Notes: generated by a model not told the origin, from the sequence alone. Shown: positions 7,538 through 16,506, counted from the first letter of the stretch. The stretch: 64,000 bases of DNA from Clostridia bacterium (GCA_017407755.1 JAFQVY010000015.1:70135-134134); one strand, 5' to 3'. Made by a program: numbers and translations.

Positions 7538-8866
7538 TTATTCTATTTCCTTGTTAAGAACATATAGCGCCGTGGTATTCGGCAAAACCAAAAACACATT
7601 TACCGTGTCGGCAATGCTCCACACCAGCTCTGAATTTATAGTAGCAGAAATTAAAACCGCCAACACCCAAAGCACCCTGTAAAGCTTTATTCCTTTAAAG
7701 CCAAGCACGAATTCTATACACCTTTCGCCAATATAAGACCAACCGATTATGGTGGAAAAGGCAAAGGTAATAAGTCCGAAAAAAAGTACAGGTCTGCCCA
7801 AAACAGGCAAGGTGTCAAAGGCAAGGCTTGCCAGCATATCGCCCTGAGTATTTACAGCAACAGCGGGATTGGCAAGCATAGCACAAACTATTGCAACGCC
7901 CGTCATCATACACACCACAGCCGTATCCCAGAAAGCCGCCGTCATAGAGATGTATGAAAGATTTTTATGATTATCCCCCTGCGCCGCCGCAGATACCACC
8001 GAGGTTGTACCAACGCCTGCCTCGTTTGAAAAAAGCCCCCTTGCCATACCGAAACGGCAGGCGGTCATAATTGTTGAGCCTGCAAAGCCGCCAAACGCCG
8101 CTTTAGCAGAAAAAGCCGAGGTGATAATTAACTTTATTGCCTCGCCCAAAAACCTTCGGTTTACGATTATAATTCCAATGCAGGCAAGCATATAGGCAAT
8201 TGCCATAAACGGCACCAAAACCTGACACACGCTTCCCACCGATTTTACTCCGCCCATAATTACCAAAGCAGTAAGTAGTGCCGCCAAAGCTCCCACGGAA
8301 ATTGTAACCAAGTTAAGCTCCAAAGCACCCTCAGGCTTTTCTATTTTAAAAAAACCGTGAACCGCAGTTGACATAGCATTCCCTTGCAAAAGCGAACCTG
8401 TAACAAGTCCCCCCAAGGCTGCCGCTATTGCATAAAAGCCGCCCATACCTTTGGCGTTCATTCCCCTTTTCATATAATACATAGGCCCGCCCACAAACTG
8501 TCCTTCTTTGTTTTTAACTCTGTATTTAAGCGAAAGAAAGGACTCGCAGTACATTGTTGCAATTCCAAGCAAGCCTGTTATAAGGCACCAGAAAAGGGAA
8601 CCTGCTCCTCCTAAAGAAATAGCTGTGCCGATACCGATAATATTGCCTGTACCAAGCGTTGAGGCAAGGGTTGTGCAAAGGGTCTGAAAGGGGCTTATAT
8701 TTTTGCCGCATTCACCGTTTCCTTTAAAAGAAAGGCGTATGCCCTTAAAAAGCTTTCTCTGCACAAAGCCTGTTTTCAGAGTAAAAAAGAAATGGGTAAA
8801 AAGCAAAAAAGCTATCATTGGGAAACCCCAAAGATAGCTGTTTAGCGTGGTGAAAAAAGCGTTCAT
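7538..8866 (-). CDS. Sodium:alanine symporter, AGCS family
   Basis: A 442-residue transporter that brings alanine or glycine into the cell with sodium. Ten or so hydrophobic segments span the protein. Characteristic AGCS sequences include the GTGNIIGIGTAI stretch near residue 70, FVGGPMYYM near 125 and the SNEAGVGTTS motif in the second half. The length is typical (440-490). The start has AGAGGG eight bases upstream. It is followed by a bidirectional terminator, and the citrate synthase gene 36 bases upstream is on the same strand, so the two may be cotranscribed. Substrate assigned by family only. Confidence 0.9.
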   Translation of the reverse strand: MNAFFTTLNSYLWGFPMIAFLLFTHFFFTLKTGFVQRKLFKGIRLSFKGNGECGKNISPFQTLCTTLASTLGTGNIIGIGTAISLGGAGSLFWCLITGLLGIATMYCESFLSLKYRVKNKEGQFVGGPMYYMKRGMNAKGMGGFYAIAAALGGLVTGSLLQGNAMSTAVHGFFKIEKPEGALELNLVTISVGALAALLTALVIMGGVKSVGSVCQVLVPFMAIAYMLACIGIIIVNRRFLGEAIKLIITSAFSAKAAFGGFAGSTIMTACRFGMARGLFSNEAGVGTTSVVSAAAQGDNHKNLSYISMTAAFWDTAVVCMMTGVAIVCAMLANPAVAVNTQGDMLASLAFDTLPVLGRPVLFFGLITFAFSTIIGWSYIGERCIEFVLGFKGIKLYRVLWVLAVLISATINSELVWSIADTVNVFLVLPNTTALYVLNKEIE

Positions 8867-8902
8867 AGCACCCTCTAAGGTTTGTGATACTTTTTTCGTC
8901 CT

Positions 8903-10285
8903 TTATTTTCTGTCTTCTAATTTTACATAGTCCTTTTCAACACAAACGCTCATATATGCAGGACGGATAATCTTGCCCGCATTAATAAGCTCTTCCATTC
9001 TGTGAGCAGACCAACCTGCAATTCTTGCGATTGCAAATAAAGGTGTATAAAGCTCAGTAGGAAGGCCCAGCATACTGTAAAGGAAGCCGCTATAAAAGTC
9101 AACGTTTGCCGAAACGCCCTTGTAAATCTTCTTTTCCTCCGCAATAATCTGGGGAGCAAGCTCCTCAACCTTTGCATAAAGGTTAAACTCCTTCATAGCG
9201 TCAGACTCAATTGCAAGACGCTCAACGTAGCGCTTAAGCACCTTTGCTCTGGGGTCGGAAATTGAATAAACGGCGTGACCCATACCGTAAATAAGACCAG
9301 CCTTGTCGTAAGCCTCTTTATGTAAAAGCTTTCTTAAGTAGTCCTTGATTTCGTTTTCGTCCTCCCAATTTTTAACGGTAGCCTTAAGCTCGTTAAACAT
9401 ACCTACAACCTTGGCATTTGCACCGCCGTGCTTAGGACCTTTAAGCGAAGAAAGAGCCGCCGCAACCGCAGAGTAGGTGTCAGTGCCGGAAGAAGTAACA
9501 ACGCGTGTTGTAAAGGTAGAGTTGTTACCGCCGCCGTGCTCTGCATGAAGCACCAAAGCAATGTCAAGTACCTTTGCCTCTAACGCTGTATACTTTTTGT
9601 TAGGTCTGAGCATTCTTAAAATGTTTTCAGCAGTTGAAAGCTCCGGCTTGGGATTGTGAATGTAAAGGCTTTTGCCCTGTGCATAATGGTTATATGCATG
9701 ATAGCCGTAAACGGAAAGAAGGGGAAAAATCGAAATAAGCTGTAAGCACTGACGAAGAACGTTTTCCAGAGTAATGTCGTTAGCGTTCTGGTCGTAGCAG
9801 AAAAGCGTCAGCACGCTTCTTGCCAAAGTGTTCATCATGTCGGCACTGGGAGCTTTCATAATAACGTCACGGACAAAGTTCTTGGGCAAGGTTCTGTAGC
9901 TTGCAAGAAGCTCCTTAAAATCTTCCATCTGAAGTTCATTGGGAAGCTCACCAAACATAAGAAGATAAATTGTCTCTTCAAAACCAAAACGGTCGTCAGA
10001 GGCAAAACCCTCAATAAGGTCGTTAATATTATAGCCCCTGTAAAAAAGCTTGCCGTCGGTAGGCACAACCTCGCCGTTAACAATTTTGTTCTGTCTTATT
10101 TCAGACACCTCGGTAAGACCTGTAAGCACACCTTTACCGTTAAGGTCGCGAAGGCCTCTCATTACATTGTGCTTTCCGTAAAGAGAAGGGTCAATCTGAG
10201 AATTCTGCACACATTTCTCGCAAAGGTTTTTTACTTCTTCAGAAGTCTGAGAGTAAGCGTTAATTAAAGTATTCACAGCAATCAC
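8903..10285 (-). CDS. gltA: Citrate (Si)-synthase
   Basis: Condenses acetyl-CoA and oxaloacetate to citrate, in an anaerobe most likely for glutamate synthesis through a partial TCA cycle. The 460-residue protein has the catalytic histidine regions HAEHGGGNNSTF (about 250) and YGMGHAVYSISDPRA (about 320), and the arginine-containing SAHRMEE near the C terminus. The reading frame begins at GTG 10285, but AAAGG is only 2 bases before it; GTG at 10276 (codon 4) has better spacing of about 11 bases, so the true start could be three codons later. The 202 bases upstream are AT-rich and hold no other gene. Confidence 0.93.
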   Translation of the reverse strand: MIAVNTLINAYSQTSEEVKNLCEKCVQNSQIDPSLYGKHNVMRGLRDLNGKGVLTGLTEVSEIRQNKIVNGEVVPTDGKLFYRGYNINDLIEGFASDDRFGFEETIYLLMFGELPNELQMEDFKELLASYRTLPKNFVRDVIMKAPSADMMNTLARSVLTLFCYDQNANDITLENVLRQCLQLISIFPLLSVYGYHAYNHYAQGKSLYIHNPKPELSTAENILRMLRPNKKYTALEAKVLDIALVLHAEHGGGNNSTFTTRVVTSSGTDTYSAVAAALSSLKGPKHGGANAKVVGMFNELKATVKNWEDENEIKDYLRKLLHKEAYDKAGLIYGMGHAVYSISDPRAKVLKRYVERLAIESDAMKEFNLYAKVEELAPQIIAEEKKIYKGVSANVDFYSGFLYSMLGLPTELYTPLFAIARIAGWSAHRMEELINAGKIIRPAYMSVCVEKDYVKLEDRK

Positions 10286-10487
10286 TACCTTTCTTTTAAA
10301 ACTTTCCTTTTTTCATATACTTTCGCCGCTGTGATATGGCGATTTTAATATACACTCATATATATGACTTATTTTACCATAACATACTGCATTAAATCAA
10401 GTTTTATTTCTAAAATAAAAAAATCCTTAATGATTTTTGCATAATTAATTTCAAAATTATTCATTTTTCGTTATTATTTACAGTATT

Positions 10488-11327
10488 TCACCCGTTTTCG
10501 AAAAGCTCCGGGTGCAGGCGCGCATAATGGAAAATATATTGTTGGGCAATTCCTGCAAATTCACCGAAATCCTCCCCCGACAAATCCGGAAACAAAACTG
10601 CCATTGCACGCTTCATCCACACATCCATAGGAAAGCCTTCAAGGCGGTGAAGCCCGTACAAAAGCACACAGTGAGCTACCTTTTCGCCTACTCCCGTAAT
10701 TTTCATAAGCTGAGCCTTTGCATTTTCAAAGCTTAGGCTGTTAAGCTTCTCTAAATCAACCTCGCCGCTTTTAACTTTTTTTACGGCGTCAACAATGTAT
10801 CTGGCACGAAAGCCTGCTCTGATTGGCGCTAAATCCTCGGCACTTAATTTGCTCAGTGCATCAACCGTAGGAAAAGCAAAAACCCCCTCGGCAATTTCCT
10901 CGCCCCATAAAGTGCAAAGCCTTTCTACTATGCCCGAAATCCTTTTGATATTATTGTTTTGGGAAATAATAAAGGATATAAGTGCTTCAAAAGGCTCTTG
11001 GCGTAAAATACGTATACCGGGAGCAAACTTTGCCGCCTGAGCTAAAGTCGGGTGAATTTTACTTAAATCCTCTTTAATTTTAGTGTAATCGATGTCTAAG
11101 TCAAAGTAACTTCGCCAAATATTCTGAAAATCCTCTTCATTTGTAAAAAGCGTAAGGTTGTCGTCAGTCTTAATTAAAGTAATCACCTTGCCAAAAGCAA
11201 CACCCCAAAATGAACCGTCTTCATTTTCCTTAAAGCGAAAGCACTGTCCGCACATAAGCGTGTCTTTAAGCTCAAAATCCTTTAAACCGTAAACCTCTAT
11301 TTTATTTTCAAAAGCTTTGTATTTCAT
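10488..11327 (-). CDS. 8-oxoguanine DNA glycosylase / AP lyase (OGG family)
   Basis: Excises oxidised guanine from DNA and nicks the abasic site. The 279-residue protein has the OGG N-terminal domain (GQCFRF near residue 27, the segment around the oxoguanine pocket). It then has the HhH-GPD domain with the helix-hairpin-helix ITGVGEKVAHCVLLYG, whose lysine is the Schiff-base nucleophile, and FPMDVWMKR, whose aspartate is the catalytic acid. All key residues are present. It stands alone on the minus strand, divergent from the gene at 11400 by 72 bases. Confidence 0.92.
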   Translation of the reverse strand: MKYKAFENKIEVYGLKDFELKDTLMCGQCFRFKENEDGSFWGVAFGKVITLIKTDDNLTLFTNEEDFQNIWRSYFDLDIDYTKIKEDLSKIHPTLAQAAKFAPGIRILRQEPFEALISFIISQNNNIKRISGIVERLCTLWGEEIAEGVFAFPTVDALSKLSAEDLAPIRAGFRARYIVDAVKKVKSGEVDLEKLNSLSFENAKAQLMKITGVGEKVAHCVLLYGLHRLEGFPMDVWMKRAMAVLFPDLSGEDFGEFAGIAQQYIFHYARLHPELFENG

Positions 11328-11360
11328 TTTATCACTGCCTTTACTTTACAAAACCAAGTA

Positions 11361-11369
11361 TGCTATACT
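11361..11369 (+). promoter_or_regulatory. Extended -10 promoter for the gene at 11400
   Basis: TGCTATACT gives an extended -10 (TG-N-TATACT). No good -35 is found at the correct spacing. It lies about 30 bases before the start codon at 11400. Confidence 0.4.
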
Positions 11370-11399
11370 ATAAATATAATTACCGTTAGGAGAAGTGTT

Positions 11400-12092
11400 A
11401 TGAAAGAAACTATCTGCACCATACCTATTAACGACATTTTTAATCTTCACGACGGCTGTCCATTTTGCCGTATGTACGAAATGCTTGAAAACCAGTATGC
11501 AACCTTTATTACCGGCTCGGCCATGATGGAGCCTAACACCCGTGTTGCCACCAATAAAAAAGGCTTTTGCCCAAGACATTTTGAAAAAATCGTGGAGGTA
11601 GGCAAACGCTTGCCCGTTGCCCTTATTTTAGAAACCCACCTCGCACAGATAAGCGACGGAATTCTGCCCAAAAAAGCCGGTAAGCCCGACAAAAAGGCAC
11701 TTGCAAAGGTAGACGAAATAATAGAGAGCTGTTATATCTGCGACAGAATTCAGTTTGATATTGAGCATTTTTTGCAAACAGTTTTTGCAGAGTGGGTAAA
11801 TTCGCCTGAATTTAAAGAAACCTACAAAAATCAGGACTTTATCTGCTTAAGGCATTACTCTCAGGTAATGAAATATGCAAGCGTAAAAATGCCCTCAAAG
11901 CACCTGTCAGCGTTTCACGAGGACACCTTACACCTTACACGAAATTATCTTGAAACCCTTCAGGCTGACACCACACATTTTTGCCGTATGTTTGACTACA
12001 GAAACCAAGGCGGCGATTGGGGCAACAGTAAAGACGCCATTGAACGAGACATAAGTTTCCTTTCGGGTTACCTTGACACCTCGGTTAACTAA
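11400..12092 (+). CDS. DUF6062-like conserved protein with paired cysteines
   Basis: Function unknown. The 230-residue soluble protein contains CPFC at residues 20-23, CPRH near 58, CYIC near 118 and CLRH near 148, so four Cys/His clusters run through it and could bind zinc. I recall this architecture as a conserved clostridial family (DUF6062), an assignment I cannot check here. There is no signal peptide or membrane segment. It is a single-gene unit, with TTAGGAG before the ATG and a terminator hairpin shared with the convergent AraC-type gene. Confidence 0.6.
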   Translation: MKETICTIPINDIFNLHDGCPFCRMYEMLENQYATFITGSAMMEPNTRVATNKKGFCPRHFEKIVEVGKRLPVALILETHLAQISDGILPKKAGKPDKKALAKVDEIIESCYICDRIQFDIEHFLQTVFAEWVNSPEFKETYKNQDFICLRHYSQVMKYASVKMPSKHLSAFHEDTLHLTRNYLETLQADTTHFCRMFDYRNQGGDWGNSKDAIERDISFLSGYLDTSVN

Positions 12093-12112
12093 AAACTTTC
12101 ACTTAAACAAAA

Positions 12113-12132
12113 GCTCCCCTTGAAAGGGGAGC
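12113..12132 (-). terminator. Intrinsic terminator for the AraC-type regulator gene
   Basis: The stem GCTCCCCT / AGGGGAGC (12113-12120, 12125-12132) with a 4-base loop is followed on the minus strand by TTTTGTTT. It lies between convergent genes. Confidence 0.75.
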
Positions 12133-12140
12133 GTAGTTAT

Positions 12141-13019
12141 CTATATCCTGCGGATTTCCGAAATTGAGGGAACATCGTGATATTGCTTTATGTACTCGCT
12201 TAAGGTGCAGTTGTAAACACTCTTAAATGCGGCAATAAAAGCCTTAACGCTGGGAAATCCGTTTTCAAGAGCCGCCCTTGTTTCAGAAACACCGGTGGTC
12301 TGAATATCCCTCAGGGCATTTTCAAGCCTTATGAGGTTAAGGTACTGCTTAAAGGTTTTGCGGGTATTCTGCTTGAAATATCTTGAAAAATAAGTAGGTG
12401 TAAGTCCTACGTGGGAAGCAATCTCACCCAGAGTAATACGCTCTTTAAAGTTAAGCTTGATATAATCAATGGCTTTTTTGGCATATTCAAGCTCTTCGTG
12501 TTCAGGGATTTGTTGGGTGCGGGTTCTTTCCTCTTTGCAGGAAACAAATAGATGCACCAGAATCTGAGCCATAGATGTAGAAATCTTAAGGTCAGAAAAC
12601 TCTGACTGAGCCTGTGTTTCCTCAACAATTTCCTTTAAAAGCTTTGTAATTTCAAGCTTAGCTGCCGCACTTTTATCTACGTTAAAGCTGTAAGACTCGA
12701 AATCCTCAAAATACGCCTTGATATAATTATAGGAAAACTGCACCACAAGGTACTTTACGTTTTCCGAAGGCACCTTGCCGCAGGTCTGGTGGATATCGTC
12801 GTTATTAATAACAATAAAATCACCGTCGGTAAGGTCGTTATCCACACCGTTTATCATAACCCAGAAGTTACCCTTTATAATATAGATAACCTCAATATTT
12901 TTATGCCAATGCTTGTTGGTATAACACTCCTGACCGGGCTTGTCAAAAAGTATTACCTTACCCGGTAAATTATCATCAGCAGAAATAATTTCGTACTTAT
13001 ATCGGTAATTCTTAGGCAT
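12141..13019 (-). CDS. AraC family transcriptional regulator with N-terminal cupin
   Basis: The 292-residue protein has a cupin-type effector-binding domain in residues 20-110 (HWHKNIEVIYIIKG is the His-containing core). The C-terminal 100 residues hold two helix-turn-helix motifs of the AraC class (LGEIASHVGLTPTYFSRYFK and the following ENGFPSVKAFIAAFK). Such proteins usually sense a sugar or related ligand and activate nearby genes. The target is not evident; the neighbouring divergent gene encodes a secreted metallo-beta-lactamase-fold protein. The shared upstream region carries repeated TTATCTT elements that could be its binding sites. The start has AAGGAG at good spacing. Confidence 0.88.
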   Translation of the reverse strand: MPKNYRYKYEIISADDNLPGKVILFDKPGQECYTNKHWHKNIEVIYIIKGNFWVMINGVDNDLTDGDFIVINNDDIHQTCGKVPSENVKYLVVQFSYNYIKAYFEDFESYSFNVDKSAAAKLEITKLLKEIVEETQAQSEFSDLKISTSMAQILVHLFVSCKEERTRTQQIPEHEELEYAKKAIDYIKLNFKERITLGEIASHVGLTPTYFSRYFKQNTRKTFKQYLNLIRLENALRDIQTTGVSETRAALENGFPSVKAFIAAFKSVYNCTLSEYIKQYHDVPSISEIRRI

Positions 13020-13071
13020 AGTACTTACTCCTTATGTTAATTCCTTATCCTTATTTTGTATTTTACAGAAT

Positions 13072-13133
13072 AAGATAATTTTTGTATACCCATAATTTAT
13101 CTTGAAAATCTATTTATTGGTATATTTTATCTT
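13072..13133. promoter_or_regulatory. Repeated TTATCTT elements in the divergent intergenic region
   Basis: TTATCTT occurs at 13097-13103 and again at 13127-13133, exactly 30 bases (about three helical turns) apart, and in inverted form as AAGATAA at 13072-13078. The spacing and symmetry suggest operator half-sites, possibly for the adjacent AraC-type regulator. The region is AT-rich, so chance remains possible. Confidence 0.4.
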
Positions 13134-13200
13134 AATTTTACATAAAACACTAATTTTTAGACAATAAGTTCCCAATATTTTTTACAAAGAAGGTGTATTT

Positions 13201-14271
13201 TTGAAAAACAGACTGAAATTTATAACCTTGTCGTTTTTTATCTTTATATCAATTATAACAGGCGGATGCGAAATCCCAAGCGTTTTATCCGACAGCAACT
13301 CCCTTAAAGATGCCGAGCTTACGGTTTCGTTTATCGATGTTGGTCAGGGCGATGCTACACTTATAGAATGCGGCAATGAAGCTATGCTTATTGATGCAGG
13401 ACTTTACTCCCAGCGGCACAAGGTGCTTTCTTATATTGCAAATCAAGGAATAAACAAGCTTGACTATTGTGTTGCCACTCACCCTCATTCAGACCACATA
13501 GGTGCAATGAGTCAGGTTATTTATAATTTCAATGTAGAAACTCTTGTGTATCCTGTTTGCGATGAAAATGCCGAATCCTTTAACTATGTACTTGACGCCT
13601 GCGATGAAAGAGGCGTTTCATATCTTAACCCAAAGCTTTATGACACCTTAAAGGTAGGCGACGCTACTTTGACGGTGCTTTCCCCTGACAAAGGCGAAAA
13701 GTTTGACAACGTAAATAATTATTCGCTGATACTTAAGCTTGAGTATAAAAACGTATCCTTTATGTTTACGGGCGATGCTGAGGCTGACGTTGAAAAAGAG
13801 CTTGTAAAGCGAGGCGAAAATCTTCGTGCCGACGTATTAAAATGCGGTCACCACGGTAGCTCCACCAGCTCTTCGGCTGCTTTTATAAATGCGGTGAATC
13901 CTGCAGCGGCGGTTATTTCCTGCCAAGAAGGCAACGACTACGGCCACCCTCACAGAGAAACCATAAGCACCTTGGAAAAACGCAACATTGAAATATACCG
14001 CACAGACCTTGACTCTACCATAGTTGCCGCAAGCGACGGCGAAACCATTACCTTTTATTCGGGCAACGAGGTTTTAGGCACCGCTACAGCAAATACAGAA
14101 ACCGTTACCTCTCCCACATACTCTTACATCGGCAACAAAAACAGCAAGGTTTTCCATTCCCTTGATTGCTCATCATTAATCAGTACGAAAGACAAAAACA
14201 AGGTGTATTTTATCACCAGAGACGAGGCAGAAAGCAAGAATTACTCCCCTTGCAAAGCCTGCAATCCGTAA
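13201..14271 (+). CDS. Secreted metallo-beta-lactamase-fold lipoprotein with C-terminal Ada-like zinc-binding domain
   Basis: The 356-residue protein has a signal peptide with lipobox TGGC (Cys23), so it is predicted to be anchored outside the membrane. Residues 40-270 form a metallo-beta-lactamase domain of the ComEC C-terminal type: VSFIDVGQGDAT, then the metal site HPHSDH at 94-99, FTGDAE and CGHHGS. The last 45 residues (VFHSLDCSSL, YSPCKACNP) match the zinc-binding module found in Ada and at the end of many such proteins. These freestanding ComEC-like proteins may degrade nucleic acid or other phosphodiesters outside the cell; the substrate is not established. Translation starts at TTG 13201 with AAGAAGGTG upstream. 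Confidence 0.85.
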   Translation: MKNRLKFITLSFFIFISIITGGCEIPSVLSDSNSLKDAELTVSFIDVGQGDATLIECGNEAMLIDAGLYSQRHKVLSYIANQGINKLDYCVATHPHSDHIGAMSQVIYNFNVETLVYPVCDENAESFNYVLDACDERGVSYLNPKLYDTLKVGDATLTVLSPDKGEKFDNVNNYSLILKLEYKNVSFMFTGDAEADVEKELVKRGENLRADVLKCGHHGSSTSSSAAFINAVNPAAAVISCQEGNDYGHPHRETISTLEKRNIEIYRTDLDSTIVAASDGETITFYSGNEVLGTATANTETVTSPTYSYIGNKNSKVFHSLDCSSLISTKDKNKVYFITRDEAESKNYSPCKACNP

Positions 14272-14274
14272 GCT

Positions 14275-15324
14275 ATGAATATTTTAGATAAAATCCTTTC
14301 CCACTCCTGTGTATGGGAAAAGCTCAAAAATGAAAAATCCCCCATCGTGCTTTACGGCACAGGTAACGGCGCCGACAGTGTGCTTGATATTTTTGAAAAG
14401 CTTAACATAAAAGCTTCGGCAGTTTGCGCCAGCGACGGTTTTGTCCGCAAAAGAACCTTCAGAGGCTTTGAGGTTATGAGCATAAGAAGTGCCAAAGAAA
14501 GCTTTGAAAATCCCCTTTTCTGTCTTTCTTTTGCTTCAAGCATTGAGTACGTTATGGAAAACATAAAAGCTCTCGACCCTTTGGTGCCTGTAGTACCGGT
14601 TTTCGGCAAGGACTATATCGACAGGGATTTTCTTTTAAATAACAAAGAAAAAATCACCTCTGCCTACAATTTACTGGAAGACGAAAAAAGCAAAGAGGTT
14701 TTCGAAAATATTATAACTTTTGAATTTACCGGCGAGCTTTCTTATCTTTTAAAGGCAGAAAGCTCACGACAAGAGGCACTTTGCGACCTTCTTAAATTAA
14801 CCGATAAAGAATACTACGCCGACTTAGGCGCATATAGGGGCGACACCATAGAAGAGCTTGTAAGCCTTTGCGGCGGTTTTGAAAAGGCTTATGCCTTTGA
14901 GCCCGACAAAAAGACCTTTTTAAAGCTTAAGGAAAACACAAAAAACTTTGAAAATCTGAGCCTTTTCCCTTATGCGCTCTGGAGTGAAGACACCACCCTT
15001 AAGTTTTCGGGCGGTGGCGGCAGGCAAAGCACTTTAAGCGCCGAGGGCTATGAGGTAGAAGCAGTTGCCCTTGACAGCGTTTTAGGCAGCAAAAAGCTTA
15101 CTTATATCAAAGCCGACGTAGAAGGGGCCGAAAAAAAAGCTTTAGAAGGTATGAGCAGGATTTTAAAGGAGCAAAAGCCAAAGCTTAATATCAGCGCTTA
15201 TCACAGAAGTGCAGATATTTTTGAGCTTATCCTGCAAATCCACTCTATAAATCCTGACTACAAAATTTATTTAAGGCACCACCCCTACATCCCTGCTTGG
15301 GACACTAATATTTACTGTATGTAA
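14275..15324 (+). CDS. FkbM family SAM-dependent methyltransferase
   Basis: The 349-residue protein has two parts. Residues 20-130 form a nucleotide-binding-like domain opening with VLYGTGNGADS. Residues 165-349 form an FkbM methyltransferase domain with ADLGAYRGDTIEEL (SAM-binding loop), YAFEPDKKTF (acidic residue contacting SAM ribose) and YIKADVEGAEKKALEGM. FkbM enzymes methylate hydroxyl groups on sugars or small molecules. The N-terminal region resembles that seen in surface-glycan-associated homologues. It starts 3 bases after the preceding stop codon, so the two are cotranscribed. Substrate unknown. Confidence 0.85.
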   Translation: MNILDKILSHSCVWEKLKNEKSPIVLYGTGNGADSVLDIFEKLNIKASAVCASDGFVRKRTFRGFEVMSIRSAKESFENPLFCLSFASSIEYVMENIKALDPLVPVVPVFGKDYIDRDFLLNNKEKITSAYNLLEDEKSKEVFENIITFEFTGELSYLLKAESSRQEALCDLLKLTDKEYYADLGAYRGDTIEELVSLCGGFEKAYAFEPDKKTFLKLKENTKNFENLSLFPYALWSEDTTLKFSGGGGRQSTLSAEGYEVEAVALDSVLGSKKLTYIKADVEGAEKKALEGMSRILKEQKPKLNISAYHRSADIFELILQIHSINPDYKIYLRHHPYIPAWDTNIYCM

Positions 15325-15343
15325 GCTCCCTTTTTGGGAGCTT
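15323..15343. terminator. Bidirectional terminator between the FkbM gene and the thioredoxin-like gene
   Basis: AAGCTCCC / GGGAGCTT (15323-15330, 15336-15343) around a T5 loop, with T-rich sequence on the plus side. It overlaps the FkbM stop codon and lies 3 bases before the convergent gene's stop. Confidence 0.7.
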
Positions 15344-15346
15344 TTC

Positions 15347-15667
15347 TCATTTTATTTTAACTTCTGCACCCAAAAGCGTATAAAGCTCGCTTTTCTTTAA
15401 AAGTCCCGTTGCTTTATTAAGAGGTTTGCCGTCTTCAAAAACAATTAATGTGGGCACCGCCGAAATGCCAAAGGCGGTTTTAAGGGCAGGCTCTTGGTCA
15501 ATATCAACAGTAAAAAATACGGTTTGAGCAAAGTCACGCTCTGCTTTTTCTGCCATAAGCTTCATACTTCGGCAAAATCCGCACCAGGGCGCTGTAAAAA
15601 GCACCGCACATTTATTGTCGCCGAAGTATACTTTTTCTCTGAAATCTTCTTGATTTAACGCTTCCAT
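15347..15667 (-). CDS. Thioredoxin family protein
   Basis: A 106-residue thioredoxin-fold disulfide oxidoreductase. The active site is WCGFCRS, that is a CGFC dithiol instead of the CGPC of classical thioredoxin. The later cis-proline region SAVPTLIVFEDG is intact. The size matches single-domain thioredoxins and there is no signal peptide. No thioredoxin reductase lies nearby. It is followed by a shared terminator and preceded 10 bases upstream by a small YtxH-like gene on the same strand, with which it may be cotranscribed. Confidence 0.88.
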   Translation of the reverse strand: MEALNQEDFREKVYFGDNKCAVLFTAPWCGFCRSMKLMAEKAERDFAQTVFFTVDIDQEPALKTAFGISAVPTLIVFEDGKPLNKATGLLKKSELYTLLGAEVKIK

Positions 15668-15676
15668 AAAATCACC

Positions 15677-15856
15677 TTATTTAAACATATACTGAGCAGT
15701 GTCAAGCATACTGCTCATAGATTTTAACGCTTTGCCTGCCTTCTTCTTCATTGTTTTTTTAGTGCCTTTATCCATCATTTTGGAGCCCACAACTCCTGCG
15801 GCAACACCTGTCATAACACCAAGTGCCATACCTTTTACGATTGTCATTGCTTTCAT
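15677..15856 (-). CDS. Small YtxH-like glycine-rich membrane-associated protein
   Basis: A 59-residue frame read directly from the minus strand, with a perfect GGAGGTG 6 bases before the ATG at 15856. The N-terminal 27 residues are hydrophobic and Gly/Ala/Val-rich (GMALGVMTGVAAGVVGS). The remainder is strongly basic, with repeated Lys-Lys pairs and a Met/Ser-rich end. This hydrophobic hairpin plus basic tail resembles small YtxH-type proteins. Function unknown. It lies directly upstream of the thioredoxin-like gene. Confidence 0.65.
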   Translation of the reverse strand: MKAMTIVKGMALGVMTGVAAGVVGSKMMDKGTKKTMKKKAGKALKSMSSMLDTAQYMFK

Positions 15857-15927
15857 ATTTTCACCTCCAAATTCCTACTTGCATATTTAGTATTTACAGT
15901 TTAAAATACTTTTAGAGGTGATAACTT

Positions 15928-16428
15928 TTGCCAGAACTTAATATTGTATTGGTTGAGCCTGAAATTCCGCAGAACACAGGCAACATAGCAAGAACCTGTG
16001 CCGCAACCGGTGCAAGGCTTCATTTGGTTGAGCCAATGGGCTTTACTGTTGACGACAAAAAGCTTAAGCGCTCAGGGCTTGACTATTGGTATCTTTTGGA
16101 CATTACATATTACAAAAATTTAGACGACTTTTTTGAGAAAAACAAAGACGGCAAATTCTTCTATTTTTCCACCAAAGCAAGGCATACTTACTCCGAAATA
16201 GAGTACCCCGACAAAGCCTACCTTGTTTTCGGCAAAGAAACCGCAGGTCTGCCTGAAGAATTACTCTTAAAAAACAAAGACACCACTGTCCGTATTCCTA
16301 TGATAAGCGATGCCCGCAGTCTTAACCTTTCAAACTCTGTGGCAATCGGCGTTTATGAGGCACTAAGGCAGTGGAACTTCCCAAAGCTTCAGAATTTTGG
16401 CGAGCTTCACAGGCACACTTGGGAGTAA
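15928..16428 (+). CDS. trmL: tRNA (cytidine/uridine-34 2'-O)-methyltransferase
   Basis: A SPOUT-class methyltransferase of 166 residues that 2'-O-methylates the wobble base of leucine tRNAs. It begins with NIVLVEPEIPQNTGNIARTC (SPOUT motif 1) and has YLVFGKETAGLPEELL (motif 2) and PMISDARSLNLSNSVAIGVYEAL (motif 3, forming the SAM knot). The length matches TrmL. The start is TTG 15928 with AGAGGTG at 15914-15920; no ATG is available upstream in frame. Confidence 0.92.
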   Translation: MPELNIVLVEPEIPQNTGNIARTCAATGARLHLVEPMGFTVDDKKLKRSGLDYWYLLDITYYKNLDDFFEKNKDGKFFYFSTKARHTYSEIEYPDKAYLVFGKETAGLPEELLLKNKDTTVRIPMISDARSLNLSNSVAIGVYEALRQWNFPKLQNFGELHRHTWE

Positions 16429-16506
16429 TAAATTTGCATTTTGCATATAACTCCCCTTTTTAGCTCAAAATTACTGTAAATACTTATTAAAATGCAAAAT
16501 ATATAC

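Noticed and set aside
10286..10487. A small gene or RNA upstream of citrate synthase.
   Set aside because: The 202-base region is AT-rich with only a weak A/T stem near 10410-10440 and no frame with a ribosome site.
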